Source: Flavobacterium frigidimaris (lineage in GTDB: Bacteria; Bacteroidota; Bacteroidia; Flavobacteriales; Flavobacteriaceae). From it: DNA of 64,000 nt. Each line of letters starts with the position of its first letter. Within the stretch, counting starts at the first letter, position 1. Below are positions 26,821-36,937 of the stretch, piece after piece. Both the position numbers and the translations under genes were made by a program. The notes beneath the pieces are model-generated. The model saw nothing but the letters and a program-made list of their open reading frames with translations. It did no database searches and was not told where the DNA came from. The stretch lies in contig FQWG01000023.1 of assembly GCA_900129595.1 (NCBI GenBank), positions 21,844 through 85,843 of the forward strand, written 5' to 3'.

Positions 26821-26851
26821 ATACACTAAAATTTAGTGTATTTTTTTTTTT
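26821..26851 (+). terminator. Intrinsic terminator after aroE
   Basis: ATACACTAAA pairs with TTTAGTGTAT across one base, followed by a long T-run. The remaining 300 bp up to the DUF349 gene hold an imperfect inverted repeat (CCTAAATTCC with GGAATTTCG) and a candidate promoter. Confidence 0.9.
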
Positions 26852-27080
26852 GCATACGATTATCGACTTGAAATTCTTTTTTTTCAACGCTCCCTTAAAT
26901 CGAAATAAAACCATAAATTGAGTCTTAAAATATTATTTTGATGTCATTTTTCTAAAAATTATAACAATTCAAAATTTTAATTTACTTCAAAAAATCGTCC
27001 AAAAAAACGATATCATATTCCTAAATTCCTTGAACAAATAGGAATTTCGTCTTAAAATAGCGTATAAACAAACGATTTAT

Positions 27081-27111
27081 TTTGTATTTAGAAACACCTT
27101 TAGTATCTTTC
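27081..27111 (+). promoter_or_regulatory. Candidate promoter of the DUF349 gene
   Basis: TTTG (27081-27084) and TATCTTTC (27104-27111) are 19 bp apart, one mismatch from consensus. The distance to the gene start is 35 bp. Confidence 0.4.
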
Positions 27112-27145
27112 GCTCTGTTTAAAATAAAAACCTTATACATTTAAG

Positions 27146-29137
27146 ATGTTAGAAGAAAAGAATGATAACCTGCATGAAGCAGACGGAAAATTAGAAATCG
27201 AAATTAGCGATTCTACACAGGATAATGCAATCGAAACAACAGCGCCTGAAACAGCTGCTGAAATTTCGGCTTCAGTTAGTGAAACGGAAGCGGAAAATAC
27301 AGTCGCTACGACAGAAACCAATCATCAGACTGCATTAGATGCCATTACAAATTCCAATGCTGAAGAAAGTGAAGATGAAACACTAAAAGAGCGTCATGAA
27401 ATCCCTATGCAGGATTATGATACCTTCTCTTTGGATGCACTTGTTGATGAGCTTAAAAAATTGATCAGTACAGACAAAGTAATGTCCGTAAAAGATCATA
27501 TCGAAGAAATTAAAAAATCATTTTTATTACAATACAATCACCTTATAGAAGAGAAAAAAGAAGAGTTCAATACTTCTAAACAAGATCCTAATGAGGAATT
27601 TGAATACCATTCTCCGTTAAAATCTAAATTTGACGAATACTATAATGTTTTTAGAGAAAAAAGAAATGCTCATTTCAAGCATTTACAAACTAATCTAAAA
27701 TCAAATTTAGAAAACAGACTTGCTATAGTTGAAGAGCTTAAAGAACTGATCAACCCGCAGGAAAACATCAAAGACACGCTTAAACATTTTAATGATTTAA
27801 GAGAGAGATGGAAAAATGCCGGAGCAATCCCAAAAGACAAATACAATCACGTTTGGAATAATTACCACTTTCACGTAGAGAATTTTTATGATTACCTGCA
27901 TTTAGATCGTGAAGCAAGAGATTTAGATTTTAAATACAATCTGGAGCAAAAACAAAAAATAATTGCACGTGTTGAAGAGCTAGCAAACGAAACTGACATT
28001 AGCAAAGCATTCCGTGAATTACAGGATTTACACAGAATCTGGAAAGAAGACATCGGACCAGTTTCTAAAGAACACCGTGATACTATATGGAATAAATTTA
28101 GCGAACTGACTAAAAAAATCCATGACAAAAGAGAAGTTTTATTTGAAAGCCAAAGAGCAAACGAACAAAACAATCTGGAAGTCAAAAAAGAAATCATTGC
28201 CAAAATTGAGGTTTTAGGAACTGAAAAAGTAAATTCCCACTCACAATGGCTCGTACAAATCCAGAAAGTAGAAGCGCTTAGAAATGAATTTTTTGCTGCG
28301 GGAAAAGTACCTTCAGATGTGAATGAAGAAACCTGGGCCGCATTTAAAACTGCCGTTAGAAACTTTAATTCTTTTAAAAATTCATTTTACAAAGACATTA
28401 AAAAAGATCAAAACGACAATTTAAACAAAAAAATGGCTCTTGTAGCAAAAGCTAAAGAACTACAGGAAAGTACTGATTTTGGTGCTACTACTCCAATCAT
28501 GAAGCAAATTCAGGAAGAGTGGAAACAAATTGGTCACGTTCCTAAAAAATATTCAGACAAAATCTGGAAAGAATTCAAAGATGCCTGCAATCACTATTTT
28601 GACAAATTAAAAGAACATAAATCAGAGGAAAACGTTGATGAGGTTGCTGCTTTTGACAATAAAAAAGCGTATCTGGATATTTTACGCGCATACCAATTAA
28701 CCGGTGACCACAAAACTGATTTGGATGCTATTAAAGCACATATCGAAATCTGGAAAGGCTACGGAAAAGTACCTTTTGCAAGACGTCATATCGAAGGGAA
28801 ATTCAACAAAATCCTCGATGCTCTTTTTGAAAAACTAAGTTTGAGTAAAAAAGAAACTGAAATGATGCGTTTCTCTAACCGTATCGATTCTTTATCTGAC
28901 AGTAACGATACTCGTAAATTAGATAACGAAAAGATTTTCTTAATGCGCAAAATTGAAGAAGTTCAAAATGAAATTTTCCAGTTAGAGAATAATATTCAGT
29001 TTTTTGCTAATACTAAAAATGCAAAAAAAGAGAATTCAATCGTTCTTGAAGTTCGTAAAAACATCGCTATTCATAAAGAAAGTCTTGAACTTTGGAAAGA
29101 TAAACTGAAACAATTACGCAATTTAGGCCAGGAATAA
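27146..29137 (+). CDS. DUF349-repeat protein
   Basis: The 663-residue protein has an acidic, threonine-rich N-terminal 80 residues and then about five DUF349 units. Each unit has a W-K/R-x2-G-x-(I/V)-P core: WKNAGAIPKDKYNHVW, WKEDIGPVSKEHRDTIW, FFAAGKVPSDVNEETW, WKQIGHVPKKYSDKIW and WKGYGKVPFARRH. It ends in a charged coiled coil. It is a helical cytoplasmic protein, and the family's function is unknown. It stands alone between two terminators. Confidence 0.85.
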   Translation: MLEEKNDNLHEADGKLEIEISDSTQDNAIETTAPETAAEISASVSETEAENTVATTETNHQTALDAITNSNAEESEDETLKERHEIPMQDYDTFSLDALVDELKKLISTDKVMSVKDHIEEIKKSFLLQYNHLIEEKKEEFNTSKQDPNEEFEYHSPLKSKFDEYYNVFREKRNAHFKHLQTNLKSNLENRLAIVEELKELINPQENIKDTLKHFNDLRERWKNAGAIPKDKYNHVWNNYHFHVENFYDYLHLDREARDLDFKYNLEQKQKIIARVEELANETDISKAFRELQDLHRIWKEDIGPVSKEHRDTIWNKFSELTKKIHDKREVLFESQRANEQNNLEVKKEIIAKIEVLGTEKVNSHSQWLVQIQKVEALRNEFFAAGKVPSDVNEETWAAFKTAVRNFNSFKNSFYKDIKKDQNDNLNKKMALVAKAKELQESTDFGATTPIMKQIQEEWKQIGHVPKKYSDKIWKEFKDACNHYFDKLKEHKSEENVDEVAAFDNKKAYLDILRAYQLTGDHKTDLDAIKAHIEIWKGYGKVPFARRHIEGKFNKILDALFEKLSLSKKETEMMRFSNRIDSLSDSNDTRKLDNEKIFLMRKIEEVQNEIFQLENNIQFFANTKNAKKENSIVLEVRKNIAIHKESLELWKDKLKQLRNLGQE

Positions 29138-29162
29138 GTTTTAAGTACATAAATTAATATTT

Positions 29163-29198
29163 AAGGTGTAATGAAGATTTTTCATTGCACCTTTTTTT
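29163..29198 (+). terminator. Intrinsic terminator after the DUF349 gene
   Basis: AAGGTGTAATGAA and TTCATTGCACCTT form a stem of about 13 bp with one mismatch, then a T-run. Confidence 0.85.
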
Positions 29199-29210
29199 AT
29201 GCAGTAGTTT

Positions 29211-29345
29211 TTTTTACCACAAAGCATGCAAAGTACGCAAAGTTCGGTAAGGTTCGGTAAGGTTCGTTTTTTTGATATTCCAACACAATACAAAGTTCGC
29301 AAAGCTGGATCAATACAAATCTTTGCGAACTTTGCATTAAATTAA
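29211..29345. repeat. Dispersed intergenic repeat copy
   Basis: The segment contains GCAAAGTACGCAAAGTTCGG, a duplicated GGTAAGGTTCG, and an inverted pair GTTCGCAAAG / CTTTGCGAAC. Similar words fill other gaps of the window. Between it and the OsmC gene there is only a TATATTTG box at 29467-29474. Confidence 0.6.
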
Positions 29346-29535
29346 ATTCCAGTATATTTTAAAAAAATTTGTGTGCGGTAAAATTAACTCCTATATTTAT
29401 TTCATTTCGACCTAAAACTTAACAATGTATTATAATTTCATGAAAAAAATTCTGTAAAATATTGATTATATTTGATCAACCTCATTATCTCCTGATAATC
29501 AATAAATTCAATTATTAATCCTAATAACGACGAAA

Positions 29536-29955
29536 ATGAAATTTACAAGAAAAGCAAATGCCAACTGGAAAGGAACCGGTATGGAAGGAACCGGAAAAAT
29601 CAGTACTCAAAGTACTACTCTGGATAATGCTCAATTATCGTTTAAAACAAGATTTGCAGACGGAGTTGGAACAAATCCTGAAGAATTGATTGCTGCAGCG
29701 CATTCCGGCTGTTTTACGATGCAATTAAGCTTCCTGCTTAACGAAGGTGGTTTTACAGCAGATGATTTAAATACAGAAGCGACAGTTACTTTTGAAGACG
29801 GAACTATAACATTAATCCATTTGGATTTAAAAGGTAAAGTTCCTAATATTAACGCTGAAGAATTTGAAAAAACAGCAGCAAAAGCAAAAGAAATTTGCCC
29901 TATTTCAAAATTATTAAACACAACAATTACACTTTCTGCTACTTTAGTTAGCTAA
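29536..29955 (+). CDS. OsmC/Ohr-family peroxide-defence protein
   Basis: The 139-residue protein has both redox cysteines of the family, C59 in AAHSGCFTMQLSF and C121 in EICPISKLL. The N-terminal strand region matches OsmC (ANANWKGTGMEGTGKIST). It reduces organic hydroperoxides with thiols. It is a single gene with a candidate -7 box 60 bp upstream and a bidirectional terminator downstream. Confidence 0.92.
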   Translation: MKFTRKANANWKGTGMEGTGKISTQSTTLDNAQLSFKTRFADGVGTNPEELIAAAHSGCFTMQLSFLLNEGGFTADDLNTEATVTFEDGTITLIHLDLKGKVPNINAEEFEKTAAKAKEICPISKLLNTTITLSATLVS

Positions 29956-29980
29956 TACGTAAACTTGTAAGCATAAAAAA

Positions 29981-30014
29981 AACCATCCCATTCAAAAGAA
30001 CGGGATGGTTTTTT
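29981..30014. terminator. Bidirectional terminator between OsmC and TPR genes
   Basis: AACCATCCC and GGGATGGTT form a perfect 9-bp stem with A-run and T-run on the two sides. Confidence 0.92.
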
Positions 30015-30039
30015 ATTATTTTTCTAAATCTGTTTAGAA

Positions 30040-31308
30040 TTACATTGTAGCTTTTAATGCTTTTGCTTCAGCAGTCATTTCTAACGCTTTGTAAACACCT
30101 AATAATGTTTTAGATACATCTTCGTTTTTAGGATCTAATTCATTTGCTTTTTTAAGGTAAGGAATCACTCCTTTAAAAACATTCTCTCTTTGTGCTTTCA
30201 ACACATCGTAACGTTTCATATCTTTTGCAGAAGTACCTAATTTATTCATCTCATCAATAATTGGCTTTTCAGCTTCTAATTTTAAAGCTGCTAAATTCAG
30301 ATAAGCATTTGCATAGTTTGGATTGATTTCGATCGCTTTCAAATAATATTTCTCAGCATCTGCATTGTTTTTTGCATTAGCACTTAGAACTCCTAAGTTA
30401 AATACTAAATCAGCATTGTTTGGTTCTTTTTGCAAAGCTTCACCAACTAATTTTTTGTATGTATCAAAATCTTTAGACTCTAAATACAAGTTAGCCTCTG
30501 TAAGGATCAAAGAAGTATCCTCAGGATTTGCTTTTCTTGCGTCAGCGATTGCTTTTTTAGCATCTTCACTACGTCCTTTTTGAACTAAAATCAACGCTAA
30601 GTTTTTGTATATCTCACCTCTTTTAGAAGGAATAGCTTCTGTTTTTGGTTTTTCGTGAGTTCCTAATTTTACAGCTAAATCTCTATCTTTAGCATTATTA
30701 AAACTATCCTCATTACCTGAGATTTTATTTACAGCTAAATAACTAGTTCCTTTTCCGGAATAGTTTAACTTTTTTAATTCTTCGTACATTGGCAAAGCAA
30801 GATCAAAATCCTGAGCATTTACTGCTGTAGAAGCTGCATAATACAAATTGATAGTGTCTTTTTTATCTAATAAATAAGCATCGTACAATTTTTTTGCACC
30901 GTCAGCATGTTTGCTTGCCTGAGAATCTGCAATAGCAGCATTAATTAGCTTTCCTTTAATATCAGTAATTGAAGCTGCAGCCTGAGTAGAATATTTTAAT
31001 TTTCCTGAAGCTTTTTCAACATCAATTAACTTTTTGTAGCTTTCAGCAGCAAGAGAAAGGTTTTTGCTTTCTTCTACTTTTTTATCAGCTAAGCTTACAT
31101 AAGCATTACCTTGTACAAAGTAGTACTGAGCCTGTTCGACATCTTTGGCATTTACAACCAAATTTTCAGCATCTTTCAGGATAGCAATCGCTCCTTGAGC
31201 ATCTCCTCCTTTTAGTGCTTTTTCAGCATTCTTTATCTGATCTTTTTGAGCAAAAGTAGCTACTGAAATCAATAATGCTGATGCAAGTATTACATATTTA
31301 CTTTTCAT
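30040..31308 (-). CDS. Secreted tetratricopeptide-repeat protein
   Basis: The start at the ATG at 31308 gives a signal peptide (MKSKYVILASALLISVATFA). An upstream in-frame TTG is less likely. The 422-residue product is helical, with clear TPR units in the C-terminal half (NADLVFNLGVLSANAKNNAD, ANAYLNLAALKLEAEKP). It is alanine- and lysine-rich and likely periplasmic. It lies 38 bp downstream of gyrA on the same strand and could be read through from it. Function is unknown. Confidence 0.88.
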   Translation of the reverse strand: MKSKYVILASALLISVATFAQKDQIKNAEKALKGGDAQGAIAILKDAENLVVNAKDVEQAQYYFVQGNAYVSLADKKVEESKNLSLAAESYKKLIDVEKASGKLKYSTQAAASITDIKGKLINAAIADSQASKHADGAKKLYDAYLLDKKDTINLYYAASTAVNAQDFDLALPMYEELKKLNYSGKGTSYLAVNKISGNEDSFNNAKDRDLAVKLGTHEKPKTEAIPSKRGEIYKNLALILVQKGRSEDAKKAIADARKANPEDTSLILTEANLYLESKDFDTYKKLVGEALQKEPNNADLVFNLGVLSANAKNNADAEKYYLKAIEINPNYANAYLNLAALKLEAEKPIIDEMNKLGTSAKDMKRYDVLKAQRENVFKGVIPYLKKANELDPKNEDVSKTLLGVYKALEMTAEAKALKATM

Positions 31309-31346
31309 AGTATTCAATTTGTATATTTAATATAAGTGGTTAAATT

Positions 31347-33992
31347 TTATTCTTCGGACTCTTCTTCTTCCGTATCATCTTCATCTTCTAATTCTTCGTC
31401 AGAGTCGTCATCATCGTCATCATCTTCTACCGGACCTTCATCTTCAAGAACTTCTAAATCAGGTTTTACTCTTTCAATAACAGATTCAATAACATTTCCA
31501 TCTTCATCAACAACTTCTTCCGCAACATCATCTTTCATAACTTTTGTTACAGCAGCAATAGAATCTTTACCTTTTAGGTTAATCAATCGAACACCTTGTG
31601 TTGCACGACCCATTACACGTAAATCTTCAATAGCCATTCTGATTGTTAATCCTGATTTATTAATAATCATCAAATCATCAGCATCCGTTACATTACTAAT
31701 AGAAATTAATTTTCCTGTTTTCTCCGTAATATTAAGCGTTTTAACACCTTTACCTCCACGGTTTGTAATTCTGTAAACATCTTCGCCATCGTCATCAACT
31801 AATTTAGTACGTTTACCGTATCCGTTTTCAGTTACAACCAAAATCTGCGTATCGTTTACATCCTCTTTATCCACGGTAACCATACCAATTACTTCATCCG
31901 TATCGTCTTTTAAGGTAATTCCGCGAACTCCGGAAGCTGTTCTTCCCATCGGACGTGTTTTAGTTTCCTCAAAACGAACCAATTTACCAGACTTAACAGC
32001 AAGGATAATTTGGCTTTCTCCGTTGGTTAATTTCGCTTCAAGTAATTCGTCACCTTCTTTAATTGTAATTGCAGCAACACCATTTACCCTTGGTTTAGAA
32101 TATTTCTCTAAAGAAGTTTTCTTAACCTGACCTTGTTTCGTTACCATTACAAGATTATGGCTGTTGATATAATCTTTGTCTTTTAAGTCCTGAGTACAAA
32201 TGAAAGCTTTTACTTTATCGTCGCTTTCAATATTTACCAAGTTCTGAATTGCTCTTCCTTTTGCCGTTTTACTTCCTTCAGGAATTTCATAAACACGCAT
32301 CCAGAAACATTTTCCTTTTTGCGTAAAGAACATCATATATTGGTGGTTGGTCGCAACGAACATATGCTCAAGGAAATCCTGATCTCTTGTTCCTGCACTT
32401 TTTTGCCCAACTCCTCCTCTATTCTGAGTTTTGTATTCTGTTAAGTTGGTACGTTTAATATAACCTGCATGAGAAATTGTAATTACTACATTTTCATCTG
32501 CTATTAAATCTTCGATACTTACATCTCCACCGGAATATTCAATTTGAGAACGACGATCATCTCCGTATTTCTCACGAATTTCTTCAAGTTCTTCTTTAAT
32601 TAAGTTGGTTCTTAAATTTACATCTTCTAATAAAGCTTTCAAATGCTCGATCAATTTCATCAATTCTTCATACTCAGCTCTCAACTTGTCTTGTTCCAGA
32701 CCTGTTAACTGACGCAAACGCATTTCTACAATGGCACGAGCCTGAATATCTGACAAATTAAATCTTTCGATCAATTTCTCACGAGCTTCTTCTGTATTCT
32801 TAGATCCTCTGATCAAAGCAATTACTTCATCAATATTATCAGAAGCGATAATTAAACCTTCTAAAATATGCGCTCTTTCTTCTGCTTTACGCAATTCAAA
32901 ACGAGTTCTTCTTACTACTACATCGTGACGGTGCTCGATAAAATAGTGAATCATATCTTTTAGATTCAACATTTGAGGACGCCCCTTTACTAATGCAATA
33001 TTGTTTACACTAAAAGAAGATTGTAATGACGTAAACTTATATAAGGTATTCAAAACTACGTTTGGTGTCGCATCACGTTTCAGGATATAAACGATACGCA
33101 TACCGTTTCTGTCTGATTCGTCACGAATATTCGCAATACCTTCAATTTTTTTATCATTTACTAAATCAGCCGTACGTTTGATCATTTCGGCTTTGTTGAC
33201 CTGATACGGAATCTCAGTTACGATGATACATTCTCTTCCGTCAACTTCTTCAAAACCAACTTTAGCACGCATTACAATACGTCCTCTACCGGTTTTAAAT
33301 GCCTCACGAACACCCTCGTAACCATATATTATACCTCCGGTTGGAAAATCCGGGGCTTTAATATGCGTCATTAATTCGTCAATTTCGATATCGTTATTAT
33401 CAAGGTATGCTAATGTACCGTTGATAACTTCAGTTAAATTGTGTGGAGGCATATTGGTTGCCATACCTACCGCGATTCCTGTTGCTCCATTAATTAATAA
33501 AGTAGGAACTCTGGTTGGCATTACTTTTGGCTCATATAAAGTATCATCAAAGTTCAATTGAAAATCAACTGTTTCTTTTTCGATATCCGCCATAATATCT
33601 TCTGATATTTTACGCATTCTCGCCTCAGTATAACGCATTGCTGCAGGGCTGTCGCCATCTACAGATCCAAAGTTACCCTGACCGTCCACTAATAAATAAC
33701 GCATACTCCATTCCTGGGCCATACGAACCATTGCATCATAAACAGAAGTATCTCCGTGTGGGTGATACTTACCCAGAACCTCTCCTACGATTCTTGCAGA
33801 TTTTTTGTGGGCAGATCTTGAAGTTACACCTAAATCATACATTCCGTAAAGAACTCTTCGATGCACTGGTTTCAAGCCATCTCTAACATCCGGAAGCGCT
33901 CTCGATACAATTACCGACATCGAATAATCGATGTAAGCAGATTTCATTTCATCTTCAATGTTAATAGGAATTAACTTTTCTCCTTCAGACAT
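31347..33992 (-). CDS. gyrA: DNA gyrase subunit A
   Basis: The 881-residue subunit cuts and rejoins DNA in the gyrase tetramer. The catalytic tyrosine is Y121 in AAMRYTEARM. In the quinolone region (HPHGDTSVYDAMVRMAQ) the positions equivalent to E. coli S83 and D87 are T82 and D86, both compatible with a susceptible state. The C-terminal beta-pinwheel includes the GyrA-box-like QNRGGVGQKSAG. After it, the last 35 or so residues are almost all Asp and Glu, an unusually long acidic tail. Confidence 0.97.
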   Translation of the reverse strand: MSEGEKLIPINIEDEMKSAYIDYSMSVIVSRALPDVRDGLKPVHRRVLYGMYDLGVTSRSAHKKSARIVGEVLGKYHPHGDTSVYDAMVRMAQEWSMRYLLVDGQGNFGSVDGDSPAAMRYTEARMRKISEDIMADIEKETVDFQLNFDDTLYEPKVMPTRVPTLLINGATGIAVGMATNMPPHNLTEVINGTLAYLDNNDIEIDELMTHIKAPDFPTGGIIYGYEGVREAFKTGRGRIVMRAKVGFEEVDGRECIIVTEIPYQVNKAEMIKRTADLVNDKKIEGIANIRDESDRNGMRIVYILKRDATPNVVLNTLYKFTSLQSSFSVNNIALVKGRPQMLNLKDMIHYFIEHRHDVVVRRTRFELRKAEERAHILEGLIIASDNIDEVIALIRGSKNTEEAREKLIERFNLSDIQARAIVEMRLRQLTGLEQDKLRAEYEELMKLIEHLKALLEDVNLRTNLIKEELEEIREKYGDDRRSQIEYSGGDVSIEDLIADENVVITISHAGYIKRTNLTEYKTQNRGGVGQKSAGTRDQDFLEHMFVATNHQYMMFFTQKGKCFWMRVYEIPEGSKTAKGRAIQNLVNIESDDKVKAFICTQDLKDKDYINSHNLVMVTKQGQVKKTSLEKYSKPRVNGVAAITIKEGDELLEAKLTNGESQIILAVKSGKLVRFEETKTRPMGRTASGVRGITLKDDTDEVIGMVTVDKEDVNDTQILVVTENGYGKRTKLVDDDGEDVYRITNRGGKGVKTLNITEKTGKLISISNVTDADDLMIINKSGLTIRMAIEDLRVMGRATQGVRLINLKGKDSIAAVTKVMKDDVAEEVVDEDGNVIESVIERVKPDLEVLEDEGPVEDDDDDDDSDEELEDEDDTEEEESEE

Positions 33993-34200
33993 AAGTTGTT
34001 ATGTTTAAATAATTATATTAGTTTCAAAGCGTGCCAAGATACGTTTTTTTGGAATTTTTTCAGCTATTTCCTTACACTTATTTCAATGATTTATTAACAA
34101 CTTTATTTTAGGTTTTAGTTAATAAATTAAGCGTATTTTAACGCTTTTATTGTTATTTTTTTTGTCACTTAGCTGTCAGGAGTTCCTGAAGGGTATGGTT

Positions 34201-34232
34201 TTTGTTTTTCAAACACTAATTCACTAAATTTA
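34201..34232 (+). promoter_or_regulatory. Candidate clpC promoter
   Basis: TTTG (34201-34204) and TAAATTTA (34225-34232) are 20 bp apart, one mismatch from consensus, and about 18 bp before the clpC start. The rest of the 258-bp gap to gyrA shows no other clear element. Confidence 0.45.
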
Positions 34233-34250
34233 CAATACCAATTATATATT

Positions 34251-36797
34251 ATGGATGATAATTTTTCACCAAGAGTAAAAGATGTTATTACCTACAGTAA
34301 AGAGGAAGCCTTACGTTTGGGCCACGACTTTATTGGTACTGAACATCTAATGCTAGGCATTTTAAGGGATGGAAACGGAAAAGCTATTCATATACTTAAT
34401 AACCTTGCAGTCGATTTAGATCATTTACGCAGGAAAGTAGAAATACTGAGTCCGGCCAATCAAAGCGTTGAAGTAAATGCCGAAAAGAAGAATCTTCATC
34501 TTACGCGTCAGGCGGAAAGAGCCCTGAAGACTACATTCCTTGAAGCTAAAGTATTTCAAAGCTCGTCAATTAGCACGGCGCACCTGCTTTTGTGTATCTT
34601 ACGAAACGAAAACGATCCCACAACCAAGCTATTGAATAAGCTAAAAATAGATTATGACATAGCTAAAGAACAATATTTAAATATGACTCCAAACGAAGAA
34701 GAATTCTTAGAAAACTTGCCAAGAAACGAATCGTACAATGACGATTCAGGACAAGATGACAGTCTTAAAGAAAGTAGTTTTAACAATCCCGCCAATAAGT
34801 CAAACAAAAAATCGAAGACTCCGGTATTAGATAATTTTGGGAGAGATTTAACAGAAATGGCGGAAGAAGGAAAACTGGATCCTGTTGTAGGACGAGAGAA
34901 AGAAATCGAACGTGTTTCTCAAATCTTAAGCCGTAGAAAAAAGAACAACCCGCTTCTTATTGGAGAACCAGGAGTTGGTAAGTCTGCTATTGCAGAAGGA
35001 CTTGCACTGCGTATCATCCAGAAGAAAGTATCCCGTATTCTTTTTAACAAACGTGTGGTTACACTTGATCTTGCCAGTTTAGTAGCAGGAACAAAATACC
35101 GCGGTCAGTTTGAAGAGAGAATGAAAGCAGTAATGAACGAGCTGGAGAAAAATGACGACATCATTCTTTTTATTGATGAAATTCATACTATCGTAGGTGC
35201 TGGTGGAGCAACTGGCTCACTTGATGCTTCAAACATGTTTAAACCTGCTTTAGCAAGAGGAGAAATCCAATGTATTGGTGCTACTACTCTTGATGAATAC
35301 AGACAATATATTGAGAAAGACGGAGCTCTTGAAAGACGTTTCCAGAAAGTAATTGTTGAACCAACTTCTGTTGAAGAAACAATTGCAATCTTAAACAACG
35401 TAAAAGACAAATACGAAGATCACCACAACGTAACCTACACTCAGGAAGCTATTGAAGCTTGTGTGAAATTAACAAACAGATATATGTCTGAGCGTTTCTT
35501 GCCGGACAAAGCTATTGATGCTCTTGACGAAGCAGGATCTCGCGTACACATTACTAACATTGATGTTCCTAAACAAATTCTTGATTTAGAACGTCAGTTA
35601 GAAGAAGTTCGCGAAATGAAAAACATGGTAGTCAAAAAACAAAAATACGAAGAGGCTGCCAAACTTCGTGATGACGAAAAACGCATTGAAAAAGATCTTG
35701 CTGTTGCACAGGAACAATGGGAAGAAGATTCTAAAAACAACAGAATTGAAGTTACAGAAGATAATGTAGCCGATGTTGTTTCTATGATGACCGGAATCCC
35801 TGTAAACAGAATTGCACAAACCGAAAGTAATAAACTGGCAAAATTGCCTGAATTGATTCAGAATAAAGTAATTGGTCAAAACGAAGCCGTTTTAAAAATT
35901 GCCCGTTCGATTCAGCGCAACAGAGCCGGACTTAAAGATCCTAACAAACCAATTGGTTCGTTTATTTTCTTAGGTCAGACCGGTGTTGGTAAAACCCAAT
36001 TAGCTAAAGTTTTAGCAAAAGAATTGTTTGACTCTGAAGATGCATTAGTACGTATCGACATGAGTGAATACATGGAAAAATTTGCTATCTCTCGTTTAGT
36101 TGGAGCGCCTCCGGGATATGTTGGTTACGAAGAAGGAGGTCAATTGACTGAAAAAGTTCGTAGAAAACCATATTGTGTGGTACTTTTAGATGAGATCGAA
36201 AAAGCGCATCCGGATGTATTTAATATGATGCTTCAGGTTTTAGATGACGGATATCTGACAGATAGTTTAGGTCGCAAAATCGACTTTAAAAACACGATCA
36301 TTATCATGACATCTAACGTTGGTGCACGTCAGCTGAAAGATTTTGGGCAAGGCGTAGGATTCGGAACTGCTGCGAAAGTAGCTCAGGCCGATGAAAACTC
36401 AAAAAGCATTATCGAAAATGCATTGAAAAAAACTTTTGCTCCTGAATTCTTAAACAGAATTGATGACGTAATTGTATTTAACGCATTAGAGAAACACGAT
36501 ATTGATTTGATTATCGAAATCGAGCTTAAAAAACTATATTCCCGCGTTTCTGAATTAGGATACACGCTAAATCTTACTGACAAAGCAAAAGCATTTATTG
36601 CTGAAAAAGGTTTTGACAGACAGTTTGGGGCAAGACCTCTAAAAAGAGCGATTCAGAAATATGTTGAAGATTTATTGGCCGAAGAGATCATAACTTCAAA
36701 AATACATTCAGGTGATGAAATCTTAATGGATTTAAAAGATGATTCTCAGGAACTTTCTGTTGAAATACACAAGGCTGAAGAACCAACAAATCAGTAA
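34251..36797 (+). CDS. clpC: ATP-dependent Clp protease ATP-binding subunit ClpC
   Basis: The 848-residue Hsp100 unfoldase has an N-terminal Clp_N double repeat (residues 1-145) and a first AAA domain with Walker A GEPGVGKS from residue 238. The UVR-type middle segment reads YEEAAKLRDDEKRIEKDL, and the second AAA domain has GQTGVGKT from residue 575. It feeds substrates to ClpP. The UVR motif separates ClpC from ClpA and ClpB. It is divergent from gyrA and ends in a strong terminator. Confidence 0.95.
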   Translation: MDDNFSPRVKDVITYSKEEALRLGHDFIGTEHLMLGILRDGNGKAIHILNNLAVDLDHLRRKVEILSPANQSVEVNAEKKNLHLTRQAERALKTTFLEAKVFQSSSISTAHLLLCILRNENDPTTKLLNKLKIDYDIAKEQYLNMTPNEEEFLENLPRNESYNDDSGQDDSLKESSFNNPANKSNKKSKTPVLDNFGRDLTEMAEEGKLDPVVGREKEIERVSQILSRRKKNNPLLIGEPGVGKSAIAEGLALRIIQKKVSRILFNKRVVTLDLASLVAGTKYRGQFEERMKAVMNELEKNDDIILFIDEIHTIVGAGGATGSLDASNMFKPALARGEIQCIGATTLDEYRQYIEKDGALERRFQKVIVEPTSVEETIAILNNVKDKYEDHHNVTYTQEAIEACVKLTNRYMSERFLPDKAIDALDEAGSRVHITNIDVPKQILDLERQLEEVREMKNMVVKKQKYEEAAKLRDDEKRIEKDLAVAQEQWEEDSKNNRIEVTEDNVADVVSMMTGIPVNRIAQTESNKLAKLPELIQNKVIGQNEAVLKIARSIQRNRAGLKDPNKPIGSFIFLGQTGVGKTQLAKVLAKELFDSEDALVRIDMSEYMEKFAISRLVGAPPGYVGYEEGGQLTEKVRRKPYCVVLLDEIEKAHPDVFNMMLQVLDDGYLTDSLGRKIDFKNTIIIMTSNVGARQLKDFGQGVGFGTAAKVAQADENSKSIIENALKKTFAPEFLNRIDDVIVFNALEKHDIDLIIEIELKKLYSRVSELGYTLNLTDKAKAFIAEKGFDRQFGARPLKRAIQKYVEDLLAEEIITSKIHSGDEILMDLKDDSQELSVEIHKAEEPTNQ

Positions 36798-36825
36798 ATA
36801 GATTAATTTTCTAACAAATTTAATT

Positions 36826-36863
36826 TACCCGTTACGTTTTCATAACATAACGGGTATTTTTTT
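36826..36863 (+). terminator. Intrinsic terminator after clpC
   Basis: TACCCGTTA and TAACGGGTA form a perfect 9-bp stem followed by a run of Ts. Confidence 0.92.
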
Positions 36864-36937
36864 TAGATAAATTACTACCTTTAGTAAAAGCAAATAGCTA
36901 TTTTTGGCTATTATATTCTATAAATAAATAATAACGT

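Noticed and set aside
31336..31776. Serine-rich plus-strand frame
   Set aside because: It is the antisense of the acidic gyrA tail. The serine runs are complements of Asp/Glu codons.
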